From assembly GCF_007923355.1 (NCBI RefSeq), contig NZ_VOGO01000004.1, positions 310,001 through 374,000 of the forward strand: DNA of 64,000 bases, read 5' to 3'. This DNA is from Falsiphaeobacter marinintestinus. Lineage in GTDB: Bacteria > Pseudomonadota > Alphaproteobacteria > Rhodobacterales > Rhodobacteraceae. The number at the start of each line of letters is the position of its first letter. Within the stretch, counting starts at the first letter, position 1. The notes beneath the pieces were generated by a model. The model saw nothing but the letters and a program-made list of their open reading frames with translations. It did no database searches and was not told the DNA's origin. Shown here piece after piece: positions 25,490 to 35,380 of the stretch. The translations under genes were made by a program, and so were the position numbers.

Positions 25490-28324
25490 CTATCGATTGT
25501 CCTCGGCCCGCTCGGCTCCTTCGGAGATGGCTTTGCGCAATTTGGCTTCCAGAGATTTCTGCTTGGACGCCGAGTAATACTTCAACCCGAACATGTCCTT
25601 TACATAGAACGTATCGACCACCTGTTCGCCGTAGGTCGCGATGACCGCGTTGGCGATATAAACGTTCAATCCCGCCAGCGAACGCGCAAGATCATAGAGC
25701 AGGCCGGGGCGGTCACGGGTATCCACTTCGATGATGGTGTAGATATCCGACCCGTCATTATCAAAGGTGATATGCGTCGGCACATTGAACGCCTTTTCCC
25801 GTTTCTTGATCTTGTCGCGGGTTTTGAGCGCATCGCGGGCGACAACTTCGCCTTTGAGGGTCTTGTGGATCATCTGGGTCAGGCGGGGCAGGCGCGAGGC
25901 CTCGTAAGGCGATCCATCGCCGTCCTGAATCCAGAACGCGCCGGTGACATAGCCATCCTTGGTCGTATAGCTGCGGGCATCGACGACATTGGCTCCGACC
26001 AGCGCCAGTGCACCGGCCAGCCGCGAGAAGATGCCGGGATGGTCTTCCATCACGAAACAGGCGCGCGTTGCGTCGCGGTCTTCGTCGGGGTGCATGCGGA
26101 TCTTGATTTCAGACGTGTCGCCGTTGTCTTCAAGTTCGCGCAGCATTTCAGCAAAATCAACATGCGCAGTGACGTGCAGCCCTTGCCAGTAGGGCGGGTA
26201 GTGCCGCCCGGTTTCGACCTTAAGCGCCGATTTGGGCCAGTCGGGAAGCGCGGCCCGCAGGGTTTGCTTGGCCTCGGTACCGCGGTTTTCGCGGTTGAGG
26301 TCTTCCATGCCTTCTTCCATGGCGCGCCGCGTCTGACGATAGAGCGCGCGGATCAGCGCCGCTTTCCAGTTGTTCCACGTGTCCGGCCCTACGCCCCGAA
26401 TGTCACAAACGGTCAGCACGGTCAGAAGGTCCAGACGTTCGACCGATTTCACCGCCTTGGCAAAATCGCGCACCGTACGCGGGTCCGCAATGTCGCGTTT
26501 CTGCGCCATATCCGACATCAGCAAATGATACCGCACCAGCCATTCGACGGTTTCGGCTTCGGCCTTTTTCAGACCCAGACGGGGGGCCACTTTGCGCGCA
26601 ATGTGTGATCCCAGGATCGAGTGATCTTCGGGCCGACCTTTGCCGATGTCATGCAGCATCAACGCGACGTACAGTACCCGCCGGTTCACGCCATCCGCCA
26701 GAATGCGTGACGCGATGGGCAGGGGTTCGGTCAGTTCGCCACGTTCGATTTCAGCCAGGTTCTTGATGCACTGGATGGTGTGTTCGTCGACCGTATAGCT
26801 GTGATACATATTGAATTGCATCATTGCGACGATGGGCTCGAACTCGGGTATGAAAGCCGCCAGCACGCCCAGTTCATTCATCCGCCGCAGGCCCCGTTCG
26901 GGGTTGCCGTGCTTGAGCAGAATGTCGAGGAAGATTTTCTGCGCTTCCTTGCTGTTGCGCATGCCATCGTCGATCAGATCAAGGTTGGCCTGAATGTGGC
27001 GCATGGCATCGGGGTGGATCAGCAGACCGGTGCGCAGCCCTTCCTGGAACAGGCGTAGGATATTGGTCTTATCGGTAAAAAACGTGTCGGGATCGGCGAT
27101 TGCCAGGCGTCCGTTGACGATCGAGAACCCATCGCGGACCCGGGGTTTGCGGCGAAACAGACGTTCCAGCAGCGGTTCGTTGCGCACATGGGTGGCTTCC
27201 AGCTTGGTCAGGAAGATCCGCGTCAGATCGCCAACGGCAGTGGCCTCGCGGAAGTACTGCTGCATGAAGATTTCAACGCCCCGCCGCCCGGCCTGATCGC
27301 GATATCCCATCCGCTCAGCAACCTCGACCTGAAGGTCGAAGGTCAGCTGTTCGGTCGGGCGACCCGTCGCCAGATGCATGTGCGCGCGCACGGCCCACAG
27401 GAAATCTTCGGCTTGAACGAATGTTTCGAATTCTTCGGGGCGGAACACGCCCAAGGGCACCAACTCGGCCGCGTCCTGAACGCCATGAATGTACTTGGCG
27501 ATCCAGAACAGCGATTGCAGATCGCGCAGACCCCCTTTGCCCTCTTTGACATTGGGCTCGACCATATAACGCTGGCCCTGCTTTTTGTGGCGGTTGTCAC
27601 GTTCGGCCAGCTTGGCTTCGATAAAGTCGCGCCCGGTATCCGAAAACAATTCGGCGTTCAGGCGTTCGTCGAGTTCCTTGGCCAGCGGCGCGTGACCGTC
27701 CAGAAACCGGTGTTCCAGCAACGCAGTGCGGATCGTATAATCCTCGCCACCCATGCGGATGCAGTCTTTGATGGTGCGGCTGGCATGACCAACCTTCAGC
27801 TTCAGATCCCACAGGATATAGAGCATCGATTCGATGACGCTCTCGGCCCAGGCGGTGATTTTGTAGGGCGTCAGAAACAGCAGGTCGACATCCGAATACG
27901 GCGCCATTTCGCCCCGTCCATAGCCACCAACGGCGATCAGTGCGATCCGCTCGCCGCTGGTCGGGTTGTTCATCGGATGCAGATAGGTTCGGGCGACGTA
28001 AAGCGCCATCGTGACAAGCCCGTCGGTCATATAGGTATAGGACCGGGTCAACGGACGCGCGGCAAACGGCTGCTCGGCAAAGGCATCGGCGATGGCTGCG
28101 CGGCCCTTGTCCTTAGTTGCCCGCAAAATCCGCACGGTTTCAGCGCGCAAAGCTGCATTGTCCGGAGACGTCGCCGCAAACGCGTCGATTTCAGCCCGGA
28201 CTGAGTCGGCATCAAAGATGTCGGCGGTCTTGCAGATCAGGGGGCCCGGAACCTCGGGAAAGAGGGCCGGGCCGTGGGCCGGCTCAGAAGCCGGCGCCGG
28301 AGAAGCTTGTTGGGGCAGGGTCAA
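25490..28324 (-). CDS. glnD: Bifunctional [protein-PII] uridylyltransferase/uridylyl-removing enzyme
   Basis: It is the nitrogen sensor that uridylylates PII (GlnB/GlnK) when glutamine is low and removes UMP when it is high. The 944 aa protein has a nucleotidyltransferase domain (GGYGRGEMAPYSDVDLLFL, about 113-131), an HD domain (VALMLHDIGKGRPEDHS, about 555-570) and two C-terminal ACT domains (RACFVMEDHPGIFSRLAG; IIEVDTRDRPGLLYDLAR). The start is probably TTG 28324 with AGGTGG seven bases upstream; the first ATG would remove over 100 residues. It overlaps the upstream lipoprotein gene by 41 bases. Confidence 0.93.
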   Translation of the reverse strand: MTLPQQASPAPASEPAHGPALFPEVPGPLICKTADIFDADSVRAEIDAFAATSPDNAALRAETVRILRATKDKGRAAIADAFAEQPFAARPLTRSYTYMTDGLVTMALYVARTYLHPMNNPTSGERIALIAVGGYGRGEMAPYSDVDLLFLTPYKITAWAESVIESMLYILWDLKLKVGHASRTIKDCIRMGGEDYTIRTALLEHRFLDGHAPLAKELDERLNAELFSDTGRDFIEAKLAERDNRHKKQGQRYMVEPNVKEGKGGLRDLQSLFWIAKYIHGVQDAAELVPLGVFRPEEFETFVQAEDFLWAVRAHMHLATGRPTEQLTFDLQVEVAERMGYRDQAGRRGVEIFMQQYFREATAVGDLTRIFLTKLEATHVRNEPLLERLFRRKPRVRDGFSIVNGRLAIADPDTFFTDKTNILRLFQEGLRTGLLIHPDAMRHIQANLDLIDDGMRNSKEAQKIFLDILLKHGNPERGLRRMNELGVLAAFIPEFEPIVAMMQFNMYHSYTVDEHTIQCIKNLAEIERGELTEPLPIASRILADGVNRRVLYVALMLHDIGKGRPEDHSILGSHIARKVAPRLGLKKAEAETVEWLVRYHLLMSDMAQKRDIADPRTVRDFAKAVKSVERLDLLTVLTVCDIRGVGPDTWNNWKAALIRALYRQTRRAMEEGMEDLNRENRGTEAKQTLRAALPDWPKSALKVETGRHYPPYWQGLHVTAHVDFAEMLRELEDNGDTSEIKIRMHPDEDRDATRACFVMEDHPGIFSRLAGALALVGANVVDARSYTTKDGYVTGAFWIQDGDGSPYEASRLPRLTQMIHKTLKGEVVARDALKTRDKIKKREKAFNVPTHITFDNDGSDIYTIIEVDTRDRPGLLYDLARSLAGLNVYIANAVIATYGEQVVDTFYVKDMFGLKYYSASKQKSLEAKLRKAISEGAERAEDNR

Positions 28325-29462
28325 TCACAACCACCTGTTTGTTCTGAATTGAGGCGACGGCCAGACCGCGTTCGTTGGTGCCGTCCGGACGCAGGCGGAA
28401 GATACCGCTGACACCCTGGAAACCGGCACCCTGCGTAAGGGCCGCACCGGTCAGGGCATCGGATTTTCCGGCCCCCACAAGCGCGCCAATCGCGGCAATA
28501 CCGTCATAGGCCAAGCCACCAATGGGATGCGGTGCACCACCATAGGTGGCCTGATAGCGGGCGTTGAACTGCTGTGTCTTGGCCGGATCCGGCATCGCGA
28601 ACCAACCGCCCTGAACGCCTGGCAATGCCAGCGTCTGGCTGGGGATATCCCAACGGGTCAGGCCGATATACTGGGTCACGGTTGGCGAAACGCCAGCCTC
28701 GGGCAGCAATTGTGTGAACAGCGGCAGCGCATCCGAAGTGTTCGCGGTCATAAAGATCGCATCCGCGCCCGACTGATCGACGGCGCTCTTGATTTGTGGC
28801 ACCGCGTTGATCACGCCCTGTTGGGACAGCTCAAACGGGACAGTCGCGGCCAGGTTGGCCTTTGAGTTCCCGACAGCTTTCTGAATGGCGTTCCGGCCAA
28901 CCTGACCTGCCACATCGTTGCTGTGCACCATCACGATGTTGGACTTGCCCTGTTTGACGGCGAATTTCGTTAGCCGGTTGGCTGTGTTGTCAAAGGTTGG
29001 GCCAAGCACAAAGACGTTGCCACCCGCAATCGTTGTGTTGTTCGAAAAGGCCAGAACATTGACGCCTTTCTGGGCGGCCGCGATGCCAGCGGCGTTGGCC
29101 GCTTCGGCATAAACTGGCCCCAGAAGGATCAAGGCGCCTTCGTTCACGGCCTGAGCCGCCACCGCAGCAGCCGTGGTCGAACTGCCCGCGGTGTCATATA
29201 CGCGCAGATCGATTGTCACGTTCTGCAGGTCTGCCATCGCCAACCGTGCGGCGTTTTCAAGGCTTTTCGCCAAAAGGGCGTCCCCGGACTGAGCGGACCC
29301 GGCCGGGATCAGCAACGCCACCGGCACGGGGTTCGAGGTGTTTATGGTTGGCCCTCCGCCGCCACCCAGGCTGATGGGTTCGCAAGCGGAGAGGAAAACG
29401 GCGGCGGCAAGGCTGGCAAGCAATGTGCTTGCCTTGCGGGCCGGCTTGAAAAGGGCGAACAT
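28284..29462 (-). CDS. Penicillin-binding protein activator-like lipoprotein (LpoA-type, type 1 periplasmic-binding fold)
   Basis: A 392 aa lipoprotein with lipobox LSAC (C27) followed by a Gly-rich linker. The mature part is a type 1 periplasmic-binding fold like the branched-chain amino-acid receptors and the C-terminal domain of E. coli LpoA: PVALLIPAGSAQSGDALLAKSLENAARLAMAD, ILLGPVYAEAANAAG. It probably acts at the outer membrane on peptidoglycan synthases, not as an ABC receptor, since no transporter is nearby. Divergent from rsmI, the usual context of these genes. Confidence 0.82.
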   Translation of the reverse strand: MFALFKPARKASTLLASLAAAVFLSACEPISLGGGGGPTINTSNPVPVALLIPAGSAQSGDALLAKSLENAARLAMADLQNVTIDLRVYDTAGSSTTAAAVAAQAVNEGALILLGPVYAEAANAAGIAAAQKGVNVLAFSNNTTIAGGNVFVLGPTFDNTANRLTKFAVKQGKSNIVMVHSNDVAGQVGRNAIQKAVGNSKANLAATVPFELSQQGVINAVPQIKSAVDQSGADAIFMTANTSDALPLFTQLLPEAGVSPTVTQYIGLTRWDIPSQTLALPGVQGGWFAMPDPAKTQQFNARYQATYGGAPHPIGGLAYDGIAAIGALVGAGKSDALTGAALTQGAGFQGVSGIFRLRPDGTNERGLAVASIQNKQVVVIDPAPTSFSGAGF

Positions 29463-29549
29463 GTACTCTCTAAAACTCCCTGCTCCGGCATAGCGTGCCG
29501 TGTCTCTGTTGCAGCGGGATAATAAACGTCAGAAAGGTCGGGTCCAGCG

Positions 29550-30407
29550 TTGAATCATCAGATGGTCACTTTGTCCCCGGGACTCTACTTCGTCGGGACC
29601 CCGATCGGGACGGCCCGAGACATCACTTTACGTGCGCTGGATGTGTTGGCCTCGGCCGATGTGATTGCGGCTGAAGACACCCGCAGTCTCAGGCGTTTGA
29701 TGGATATTCACGCCGTTCCGCTGAATGGCCGGCGCGTGCTCAGCTATCACGACCATTCCGGTGCCGGGTCGCGGGCGCGGCTGCTTGAGGCTTTGGCCGA
29801 AGGCAAATCGGTCGCCTATGCGTCGGAAGCCGGGATGCCGCTTATTGCCGATCCGGGATTTGATCTCAGCCGGGCTGCGGCTGAGGCAGGGTTTACCGTG
29901 ACCTCGGCGCCGGGGCCATCAGCGGTTCTGGTGGCCTTGACGCTGGCGGGCCTACCGACGGATTCGTTCTTTTTTGCGGGGTTTCTTCCCAATGCGAAAT
30001 CGGCACGCCGCACCCGTCTGGAAGAATTGCGCGGCGTGCCCGGCACGCTGGTTTTTTATGAATCCCCCAAACGTATTGGCGCAAGCCTGTCGGATATGGC
30101 GGCGGTTCTGGGGGATGACCGGCAGGCGGCCATGTGCCGGGAGTTGACCAAAAAGTTCGAGGAAGTCCGCCGGGATACGCTGGGCGAACTTGCCAGCGCC
30201 TTGGCAACCGAAAAGCTGAAAGGTGAGATTGTCGTGCTGGTCGATCGCGGGCGTTCACCATCTGTTAGTGATTCAGACCTAGAATCAGATCTGCGCCAGG
30301 CGATGGAAACGCAATCGGTGCGCGATGCCGCAGATTTGGTCGCCCGGATGCACGGGTTGCCGCGCCGTACCGTGTACCAGCTTGCCCTGCAACTCGCCAA
30401 AGCGTGA
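29550..30407 (+). CDS. rsmI: 16S rRNA (cytidine1402-2'-O)-methyltransferase
   Basis: A SAM-dependent tetrapyrrole-methylase-fold enzyme (285 aa) that 2'-O-methylates C1402 in the decoding centre of 16S rRNA. It shows LYFVGTPIGTARDITLRALDVL and AAEDTRSLRRL near the N-terminus, then SYHDHS and the central SEAGMPLIADPG. The start is TTG 29550 or ATG 29562; neither has a strong ribosome site. It heads the rsmI-yraN-gshB run. Confidence 0.93.
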   Translation: MNHQMVTLSPGLYFVGTPIGTARDITLRALDVLASADVIAAEDTRSLRRLMDIHAVPLNGRRVLSYHDHSGAGSRARLLEALAEGKSVAYASEAGMPLIADPGFDLSRAAAEAGFTVTSAPGPSAVLVALTLAGLPTDSFFFAGFLPNAKSARRTRLEELRGVPGTLVFYESPKRIGASLSDMAAVLGDDRQAAMCRELTKKFEEVRRDTLGELASALATEKLKGEIVVLVDRGRSPSVSDSDLESDLRQAMETQSVRDAADLVARMHGLPRRTVYQLALQLAKA

Positions 30408-30429
30408 GGTTTGTCGGAAAGGGCGCGGC

Positions 30430-30798
30430 TTGAACAGAATACTACGTGGGCAAATGGCCCATCTTGCGGGCGAGGCGGCTGAACTGCAAATCGCGCAGGA
30501 CTATGAGCGGCGCGGATTTGAGATCACAAAACGAAGATGGCGCGGGCTCACGGGTGAAATCGATCTGGTGACACGTCATGACAACGGGCTGGTGTTTGTC
30601 GAAGTCAAGAAAAGCCGTGACTTTGCCCAAGCTGCCGAACATCTGAGTGCCCGTCAGATGCAGCGGATCAGCCGTACGGCGGAAGAGTTTCTGGCAACGG
30701 AACCAGACGGCATGATGACCAACGTCCGCTTTGATGTCGCGCTGGTCGATGGTGCCGGGCAATATCAAATCATCGAAAACGCCTTTTTCGCGACCTGA
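30430..30798 (+). CDS. YraN/UPF0102 family nuclease-like protein
   Basis: A 122 aa protein with the compact restriction-endonuclease-like core RRWRGLTGEIDLVTRHDNGLVFVEVKKS (about 35-63), providing the D and E-x-K catalytic pattern. Its function is not established; the rsmI-yraN pairing is common in proteobacteria. I use TTG 30430, preceded by GGAAAGGG, because the next ATG (30454) has no ribosome site; this start is uncertain. Confidence 0.85.
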   Translation: MNRILRGQMAHLAGEAAELQIAQDYERRGFEITKRRWRGLTGEIDLVTRHDNGLVFVEVKKSRDFAQAAEHLSARQMQRISRTAEEFLATEPDGMMTNVRFDVALVDGAGQYQIIENAFFAT

Positions 30799-30866
30799 TC
30801 CCATTGATCCCTCTGACGCAGTGGGCCATGTAATTCCCAGCACTGTGCACCGATAGGGGAAAGCTT

Positions 30867-31802
30867 ATGAAAATCGCGTTTCAGATGGATCCGATCGGGA
30901 CCGTCGACATTAATGCCGACAGCTCATTCCGGTTGGCGGAAGAGGCGCAGGCGCGCGGGCACCACTTGTTCTTCTATGGCCCGGACCAGTTGGCCTATCA
31001 GGAAGGGCGGGTCACAGCGCGCGGTCAGGATATGACAGTGCAGCGCGTCGCCGGCACACCGGCGATACTGGGCGAAGAACGCGAGGTCGATCTGTCCGAT
31101 TTTGACGTGGTCTGGTTGCGCCAGGATCCGCCGTTTGACATGCACTACATCACCTCCACGCATCTTCTGGATCGCCTGAAGGGCCAGACTTTGGTGGTTA
31201 ACGATCCATTCTGGGTGCGGAATTACCCTGAAAAGCTGCTGGTGCTTGATTTCCCGGACCTGACGCCGCCCACCACCATCGCGCGGGATCTGACAACGAT
31301 CCGTGCGTTCAAGGAAAAGCATGGCGACATCATTCTGAAACCGCTTTACGGCAATGGCGGGGCCGGAGTGTTCCGTCTGGACGCAAATGATCGCAACCTC
31401 AGTTCGTTGCATGAACTGTTCACCGGGTTCAGCCGCGAACCGCTGATCGTTCAGAAATACCTTCCTGCCGTGCGGGACGGCGACAAACGTGTGATTCTGA
31501 TTGACGGCGAGGCCGTGGGCGCAATCAACCGCGTGCCCGCAGCGGGTGAAACCCGGTCCAATATGCATGTCGGCGGACGACCTGAAAAAATCGGCCTTAG
31601 CGAGCGCGATCTTGAGATTTGTGCCGCCATTGGTCCGCTTTTGCGCGAAAAGGGCCAGATTTTTGTCGGGATCGACGTGATCGGACACTACCTGACCGAG
31701 ATCAACGTGACCTCGCCAACCGGTATTCAGGAGCTTGAGCGGTTTGACGGGGTCAACATTGCCGCCAAAGTCTGGGACGCAATCGAAGCGCGCCTGTCCT
31801 AG
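30867..31802 (+). CDS. gshB: Glutathione synthetase
   Basis: It ligates gamma-glutamylcysteine and glycine to glutathione using ATP. The 311 aa ATP-grasp enzyme starts [21 protein letters not shown], with the substrate loop [18 protein letters not shown] and the nucleotide site [16 protein letters not shown] (about 152-167). [10 protein letters not shown]... and the C-terminal [13 protein letters not shown] match the family closely. It ends in a four-base convergent overlap with the ComM-like gene. Confidence 0.96.
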   Translation: MKIAFQMDPIGTVDINADSSFRLAEEAQARGHHLFFYGPDQLAYQEGRVTARGQDMTVQRVAGTPAILGEEREVDLSDFDVVWLRQDPPFDMHYITSTHLLDRLKGQTLVVNDPFWVRNYPEKLLVLDFPDLTPPTTIARDLTTIRAFKEKHGDIILKPLYGNGGAGVFRLDANDRNLSSLHELFTGFSREPLIVQKYLPAVRDGDKRVILIDGEAVGAINRVPAAGETRSNMHVGGRPEKIGLSERDLEICAAIGPLLREKGQIFVGIDVIGHYLTEINVTSPTGIQELERFDGVNIAAKVWDAIEARLS

Positions 31803-33319
31803 GCGGCCATCGCCGTGGCTGTGGTCAACCTGAAACTTAGCGCCTCGGCCACATGCGGGCGGCGCACGTCTGGTGATCCTTCAAGGTCGGCGATTGTGCG
31901 GGCGACCCGTAACACCCGGTGATAGCCACGCGCAGACAGGCCGAATCGTTCGGCCACACGCACCAGCAATTCCCGGCCTTCTGCATCGGGTGTTGCCATG
32001 CTTTCCAAAGCCTTGCCCTCGGCATCGGCATTTTGACGCAAGCCTGTTTCCGGCGAGAACCGATTGATCTGCACGGCCCGCGCAGCGGCGACGCGGGCCG
32101 CTACCGTGGCTGAATCGTCGCCCGAAGGCGGTAAGTCGAGATCTGCGAAGGCCACTGGCGGGACTTCGACCCGCAGGTCAAACCGATCCATCAAAGGCCC
32201 CGATATCCGCCCCAGATAATCATCCCCACATTGTGGCACCCGGGCGCAGGCGCGGGCCGGGTCGGAGAGGTATCCGCATTTGCAGGGGTTGGCAGCGGCC
32301 ACCAGCATGAACCGGCAGGGGTATTTCACATGGGCATTGGCGCGGGCCACCATGACCTCGCCGGTTTCAATCGGCTGGCGCAGCGTTTCCAGCACCGTTC
32401 GGGGAAATTCAGGAAACTCGTCCATGAACAGCACGCCATTGTGGGCCAGGCTGATCTCGCCGGGTTTCGCGCCGCGCCCACCCCCGACAATGGCGGCCAT
32501 CGAGGCGGTGTGATGGGGTTCGCGAAACGGCCGGGTTCGGGTGATGCCGCCTTCGTCCAGCAGACCGCTGAGCGAATGGATCATCGAGGTCTCAAGCGCT
32601 TCGCCAGCCGTCAGTTGCGGCAAGATTCCGGGAATGCGGGCGGCGAGCATGGATTTGCCGGACCCCGGCGTACCCACCATCATCAGGTGGTGCCGCCCGG
32701 CAGCCGCGATTTCGAGCGCCCGTTTGGCGCGTTCCTGTCCCTTGACCTCGCGCAGGTCGCGGGTCAGCGGATCAGCGCAAACCTCGCCGGGTTGCGCAGG
32801 CGCAATCGGGGATTGGCCCGTGAAATGGCGCACAACATCCGTCAGGGACTGGGCACCGATCACTTGCGTTGCGCCGACCCATGCAGCCTCGGCGCCTGAC
32901 GCGGCGGGGCACAGCAGGGTGCGGTGTTCTTCAGCGGCGGTCATGGCAGCGGGCAACGCGCCCAGCACCGGAACTAGCGTGCCGTCCAGCGACAATTCCC
33001 CCAGCGCGACAGTGGATTCGGCAGTGTCTTGTGGCACGATCTCAAGCGCTGCGAGCAGGGCAAGGGCCACCGGCAAGTCAAAATGGCTGCCTTCTTTTGG
33101 CAGATCGGCGGGGGACAGGTTGATGGTGATCCGCTTGGACGGCAGCGCGATGGCCATGGACGTCAAAGCACTGCGCACCCGGTCGCGCGCTTCGGACACG
33201 GCTTTGTCGGGCAAGCCGACGATGGCAAAGGCAGGCAGGCCCGGGGTCACGGCGCATTGCACCTCGACCAGCCGGGCCTCGACCCCCTGAAACGCGACTG
33301 TATAGGCGCGAGACACCAT
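31799..33319 (-). CDS. comM: YifB/ComM-family Mg-chelatase-like AAA+ ATPase
   Basis: A 506 aa protein: an N-terminal Lon-protease-like domain ([38 protein letters not shown]), a central AAA+ domain with Walker A GTPGSGKS (about 216-223) and Walker [12 protein letters not shown], and a C-terminal winged helix. A zinc-like cysteine set ([21 protein letters not shown]) is typical. ComM helicases promote branch migration during natural transformation. Whether that applies here is unknown; no other competence genes are in the window. Confidence 0.92.
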   Translation of the reverse strand: MVSRAYTVAFQGVEARLVEVQCAVTPGLPAFAIVGLPDKAVSEARDRVRSALTSMAIALPSKRITINLSPADLPKEGSHFDLPVALALLAALEIVPQDTAESTVALGELSLDGTLVPVLGALPAAMTAAEEHRTLLCPAASGAEAAWVGATQVIGAQSLTDVVRHFTGQSPIAPAQPGEVCADPLTRDLREVKGQERAKRALEIAAAGRHHLMMVGTPGSGKSMLAARIPGILPQLTAGEALETSMIHSLSGLLDEGGITRTRPFREPHHTASMAAIVGGGRGAKPGEISLAHNGVLFMDEFPEFPRTVLETLRQPIETGEVMVARANAHVKYPCRFMLVAAANPCKCGYLSDPARACARVPQCGDDYLGRISGPLMDRFDLRVEVPPVAFADLDLPPSGDDSATVAARVAAARAVQINRFSPETGLRQNADAEGKALESMATPDAEGRELLVRVAERFGLSARGYHRVLRVARTIADLEGSPDVRRPHVAEALSFRLTTATAMAA

Positions 33320-33434
33320 GCTTGCTCTCCATTGCCAACTGGTTAACGGCTAACGGACAGGTGGTTTCGGAATGGTTAACGCGTGCGGGATGTCAGCCAC
33401 GTGCTGCGCGTATTTGGCAAAGAGATGAAAGGGT

Positions 33435-34121
33435 TCAGGCGGGCACGGGCCAATCGGTTGCGGCCAGATCCTGAGCGTAGGGCTCGGGGTCGTAGCGGGT
33501 TTTCAGCCCTTCGGCGCGCCAGGCCCGGACCGCCGGATCGGACAGCAGATCAAGGCAATAGGCGCGCGACGCAGCGCTGACGGGCAAATCAAATCCGACG
33601 ATCCGGGCGGCGACGGGCGTATAGAATACATCCGCAAGCGAGTAAGTGCCAAACAGTGGGCCAGACTGCGCACCCGATATGGCGCGGGCATGGTCCCACA
33701 GGGTTTCGATACGTGCGAGATCTGTTTTCACAGCGTCCGAGGGGGCAAACCCCTGATACACGCGCAACAACTGCATCGGGCAATCGCCGCGCAATGCGAA
33801 AAAGCCCGACACCATTTCCGCGCACAGCCAGCGGGCCGTGGCGCGTTGGGCGGGGTCGGCGGGCCACAGGCCGGCCTGCGGATGTCGTTCAGCCAGGGTT
33901 TCGCCAATGGTCAGGCTTTCGCCGACAACCAGGCCTTCGGGGGTGCGCAATGTGGGCACAAGCCGGGCGGGGGTAAGCGGGGCAAGATCGTCAGCCATCG
34001 TGCCGCTATAAAGACCCACCATGTGAGCCCGATAAGGCAGGCCGAACTTTTCAAGCATCAGCCAGCCGCGCAAAGACCAGCTCGAAAAAGTCTGGTCGCC
34101 GAGATAAATATCATAAGTCAT
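33435..34121 (-). CDS. Glutathione S-transferase family protein
   Basis: A 228 aa protein with an N-terminal thioredoxin-like domain (YDIYLGDQTFSSWSLRGWLMLEKFGLPY; VPTLRTPEGLVVGESLTIGETLAE) and an all-helical C-terminal half. The SSWS motif near residue 13 supplies the likely catalytic serine. Substrate unknown. The gap to the ComM-like gene (115 bases) holds no clear signal. Confidence 0.87.
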   Translation of the reverse strand: MTYDIYLGDQTFSSWSLRGWLMLEKFGLPYRAHMVGLYSGTMADDLAPLTPARLVPTLRTPEGLVVGESLTIGETLAERHPQAGLWPADPAQRATARWLCAEMVSGFFALRGDCPMQLLRVYQGFAPSDAVKTDLARIETLWDHARAISGAQSGPLFGTYSLADVFYTPVAARIVGFDLPVSAASRAYCLDLLSDPAVRAWRAEGLKTRYDPEPYAQDLAATDWPVPA

Positions 34122-34180
34122 GGAGGCAGGTTAAATGCGCTTCAATCTGCAGGTAAAGTGACGATTTGTGCGTGTATGCG

Positions 34181-34759
34181 TCACGGATTGTGATTGATCA
34201 GCCCAACGTCCCAGCCGTCGGGGAGTCGGGTGATCCGGGTGACGGACAGGTTGTCGATCTTGTGCCCGAATGCCTCGGTCGATTCCAGATCCAGCGCGCG
34301 CTGGATCTGCGTTACGATGACACCGAAATGGACGACGATCACCAGATCCTGATCCGGGTGCGCTGCGATCAGCGTATCGATAGCTGCGTCTACCCGGGCG
34401 CGCACTTGGTGCCAGCTTTCGCCATCCGGCGGACGTACGTCGCCAGGATTGGTCCAATAGGCATGGATGCGGTCGGGATCTTCGGCCTCGATCTCGCGGA
34501 AATTGCGCATTTCCCAGGCCCCGAAGTTGATCTCGCGTAGTTGGGCATCATGCGGTAGGCGGCGTCGGGCGCCTTGTATAGCATCCGCCGTATGAACCGA
34601 CCGCGTCAGGTCAGATGAGATCAGCACGGCGTCTGCCGGCAGATGGTCATCCAGCCGGGCAATCGCCGCGTGGTCGCTGAGATCAGCAGGCAGATCGGTC
34701 CACCCGACCATGGCTTTGGCATGGGTGGGGCCGTGACGGACAAGGTGCAGACGGGTCAT
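34181..34759 (-). CDS. Histidine phosphatase family protein (possibly alpha-ribazole phosphatase)
   Basis: A 192 aa branch-1 histidine phosphatase: catalytic RHGPTH at residues 8-13, a second-site VVHFGVI block, and EINFGAWEMRNFREIEAEDPD resembling CobC. The ATG overlaps the cobU stop (ATGA), which suggests the cobalamin step alpha-ribazole-5'-phosphate to alpha-ribazole. The usual RHGET is RHGPT here, so another phosphomonoester is possible. Confidence 0.82.
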   Translation of the reverse strand: MTRLHLVRHGPTHAKAMVGWTDLPADLSDHAAIARLDDHLPADAVLISSDLTRSVHTADAIQGARRRLPHDAQLREINFGAWEMRNFREIEAEDPDRIHAYWTNPGDVRPPDGESWHQVRARVDAAIDTLIAAHPDQDLVIVVHFGVIVTQIQRALDLESTEAFGHKIDNLSVTRITRLPDGWDVGLINHNP

Positions 34760-35277
34760 GGAAGGGTGCCTTTCAGAACTAGGGGCAGGCCAGCAGCGAC
34801 AAAAACGGCAAGGTCGGCGCGCGCCGCCATGGCGATGTTGAGTCGCCCTTGCGCTTCGCGGAACCTGCGCGCCATGGCGTTGTCAGGGACAATGCCCATG
34901 CCGACCTCATTTGAGACGATGACCAGTTCGGCGGGGCACGCGTTGATTGCACAGATAAGCTGGGTTTGCGCGGTGTCCAGATCGGTGTCGGCCAGCAATT
35001 GGTTCGTTAGCCACATCGTGGCGCAATCGATCAGGCAAATCCCGTCTGCCGACAAGCGCGACAACGGATCAGCCAGGTTCATCGGTTCTTCCAGCAGGGC
35101 CCAGTCGCTGGATCGCCGGGCTTTATGAAGCTCAACCTTGGATTGCATTTCGCCATCAAGCACTTGTGAAGTGGCAAGGTAGGTCTTTGGTTTTCCTGAG
35201 CTTTCAACGAATTTCTCGGCGAATTCGGACTTGCCTGACGCAGCTCCGCCGAAAATGAATGTGACTCTGGCGAGCAA
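34756..35277 (-). CDS. cobU: Adenosylcobinamide kinase / adenosylcobinamide-phosphate guanylyltransferase
   Basis: A bifunctional 173 aa enzyme (CobU/CobP) activating adenosylcobinamide for nucleotide-loop assembly of B12. P-loop GGAASGKS (10-17), the TYLATSQ segment (LATSQ normally LATA) and DCATMWLTNQL (Walker B area), EVGMGIVP (about 125-132). The start is TTG 35277 with AAGGG eight bases upstream; the longer frame to 35394 runs into the rpoH leader and is not conserved-looking. B12 is needed by the Ecm encoded in this window. Confidence 0.9.
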   Translation of the reverse strand: MLARVTFIFGGAASGKSEFAEKFVESSGKPKTYLATSQVLDGEMQSKVELHKARRSSDWALLEEPMNLADPLSRLSADGICLIDCATMWLTNQLLADTDLDTAQTQLICAINACPAELVIVSNEVGMGIVPDNAMARRFREAQGRLNIAMAARADLAVFVAAGLPLVLKGTLP

Positions 35278-35294
35278 CTTTTTTACCCTTCGAT

Positions 35295-35322
35295 TGAACC
35301 AACGTCCCCGGTCCTGCGTATC
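35295..35322 (+). promoter_or_regulatory. Candidate ECF-type promoter for rpoH
   Basis: TGAACC, 16 bases, then CGTATC: this fits the GAAC...CGT pattern recognised by extracytoplasmic-function sigma factors. It would give a leader of about 50 bases before the rpoH start. RpoHII of Rhodobacter is known to be under ECF RpoE control. Confidence 0.4.
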
Positions 35323-35380
35323 TATCAAGGACAACCAAGGCAAGAAGGTGTGCAGACACCGGTCAATCGGGGGAAATTCA

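Noticed and set aside
27188-28204. 338-codon plus-strand ORF opposite glnD
   Set aside because: Antisense shadow of a clear GlnD domain.
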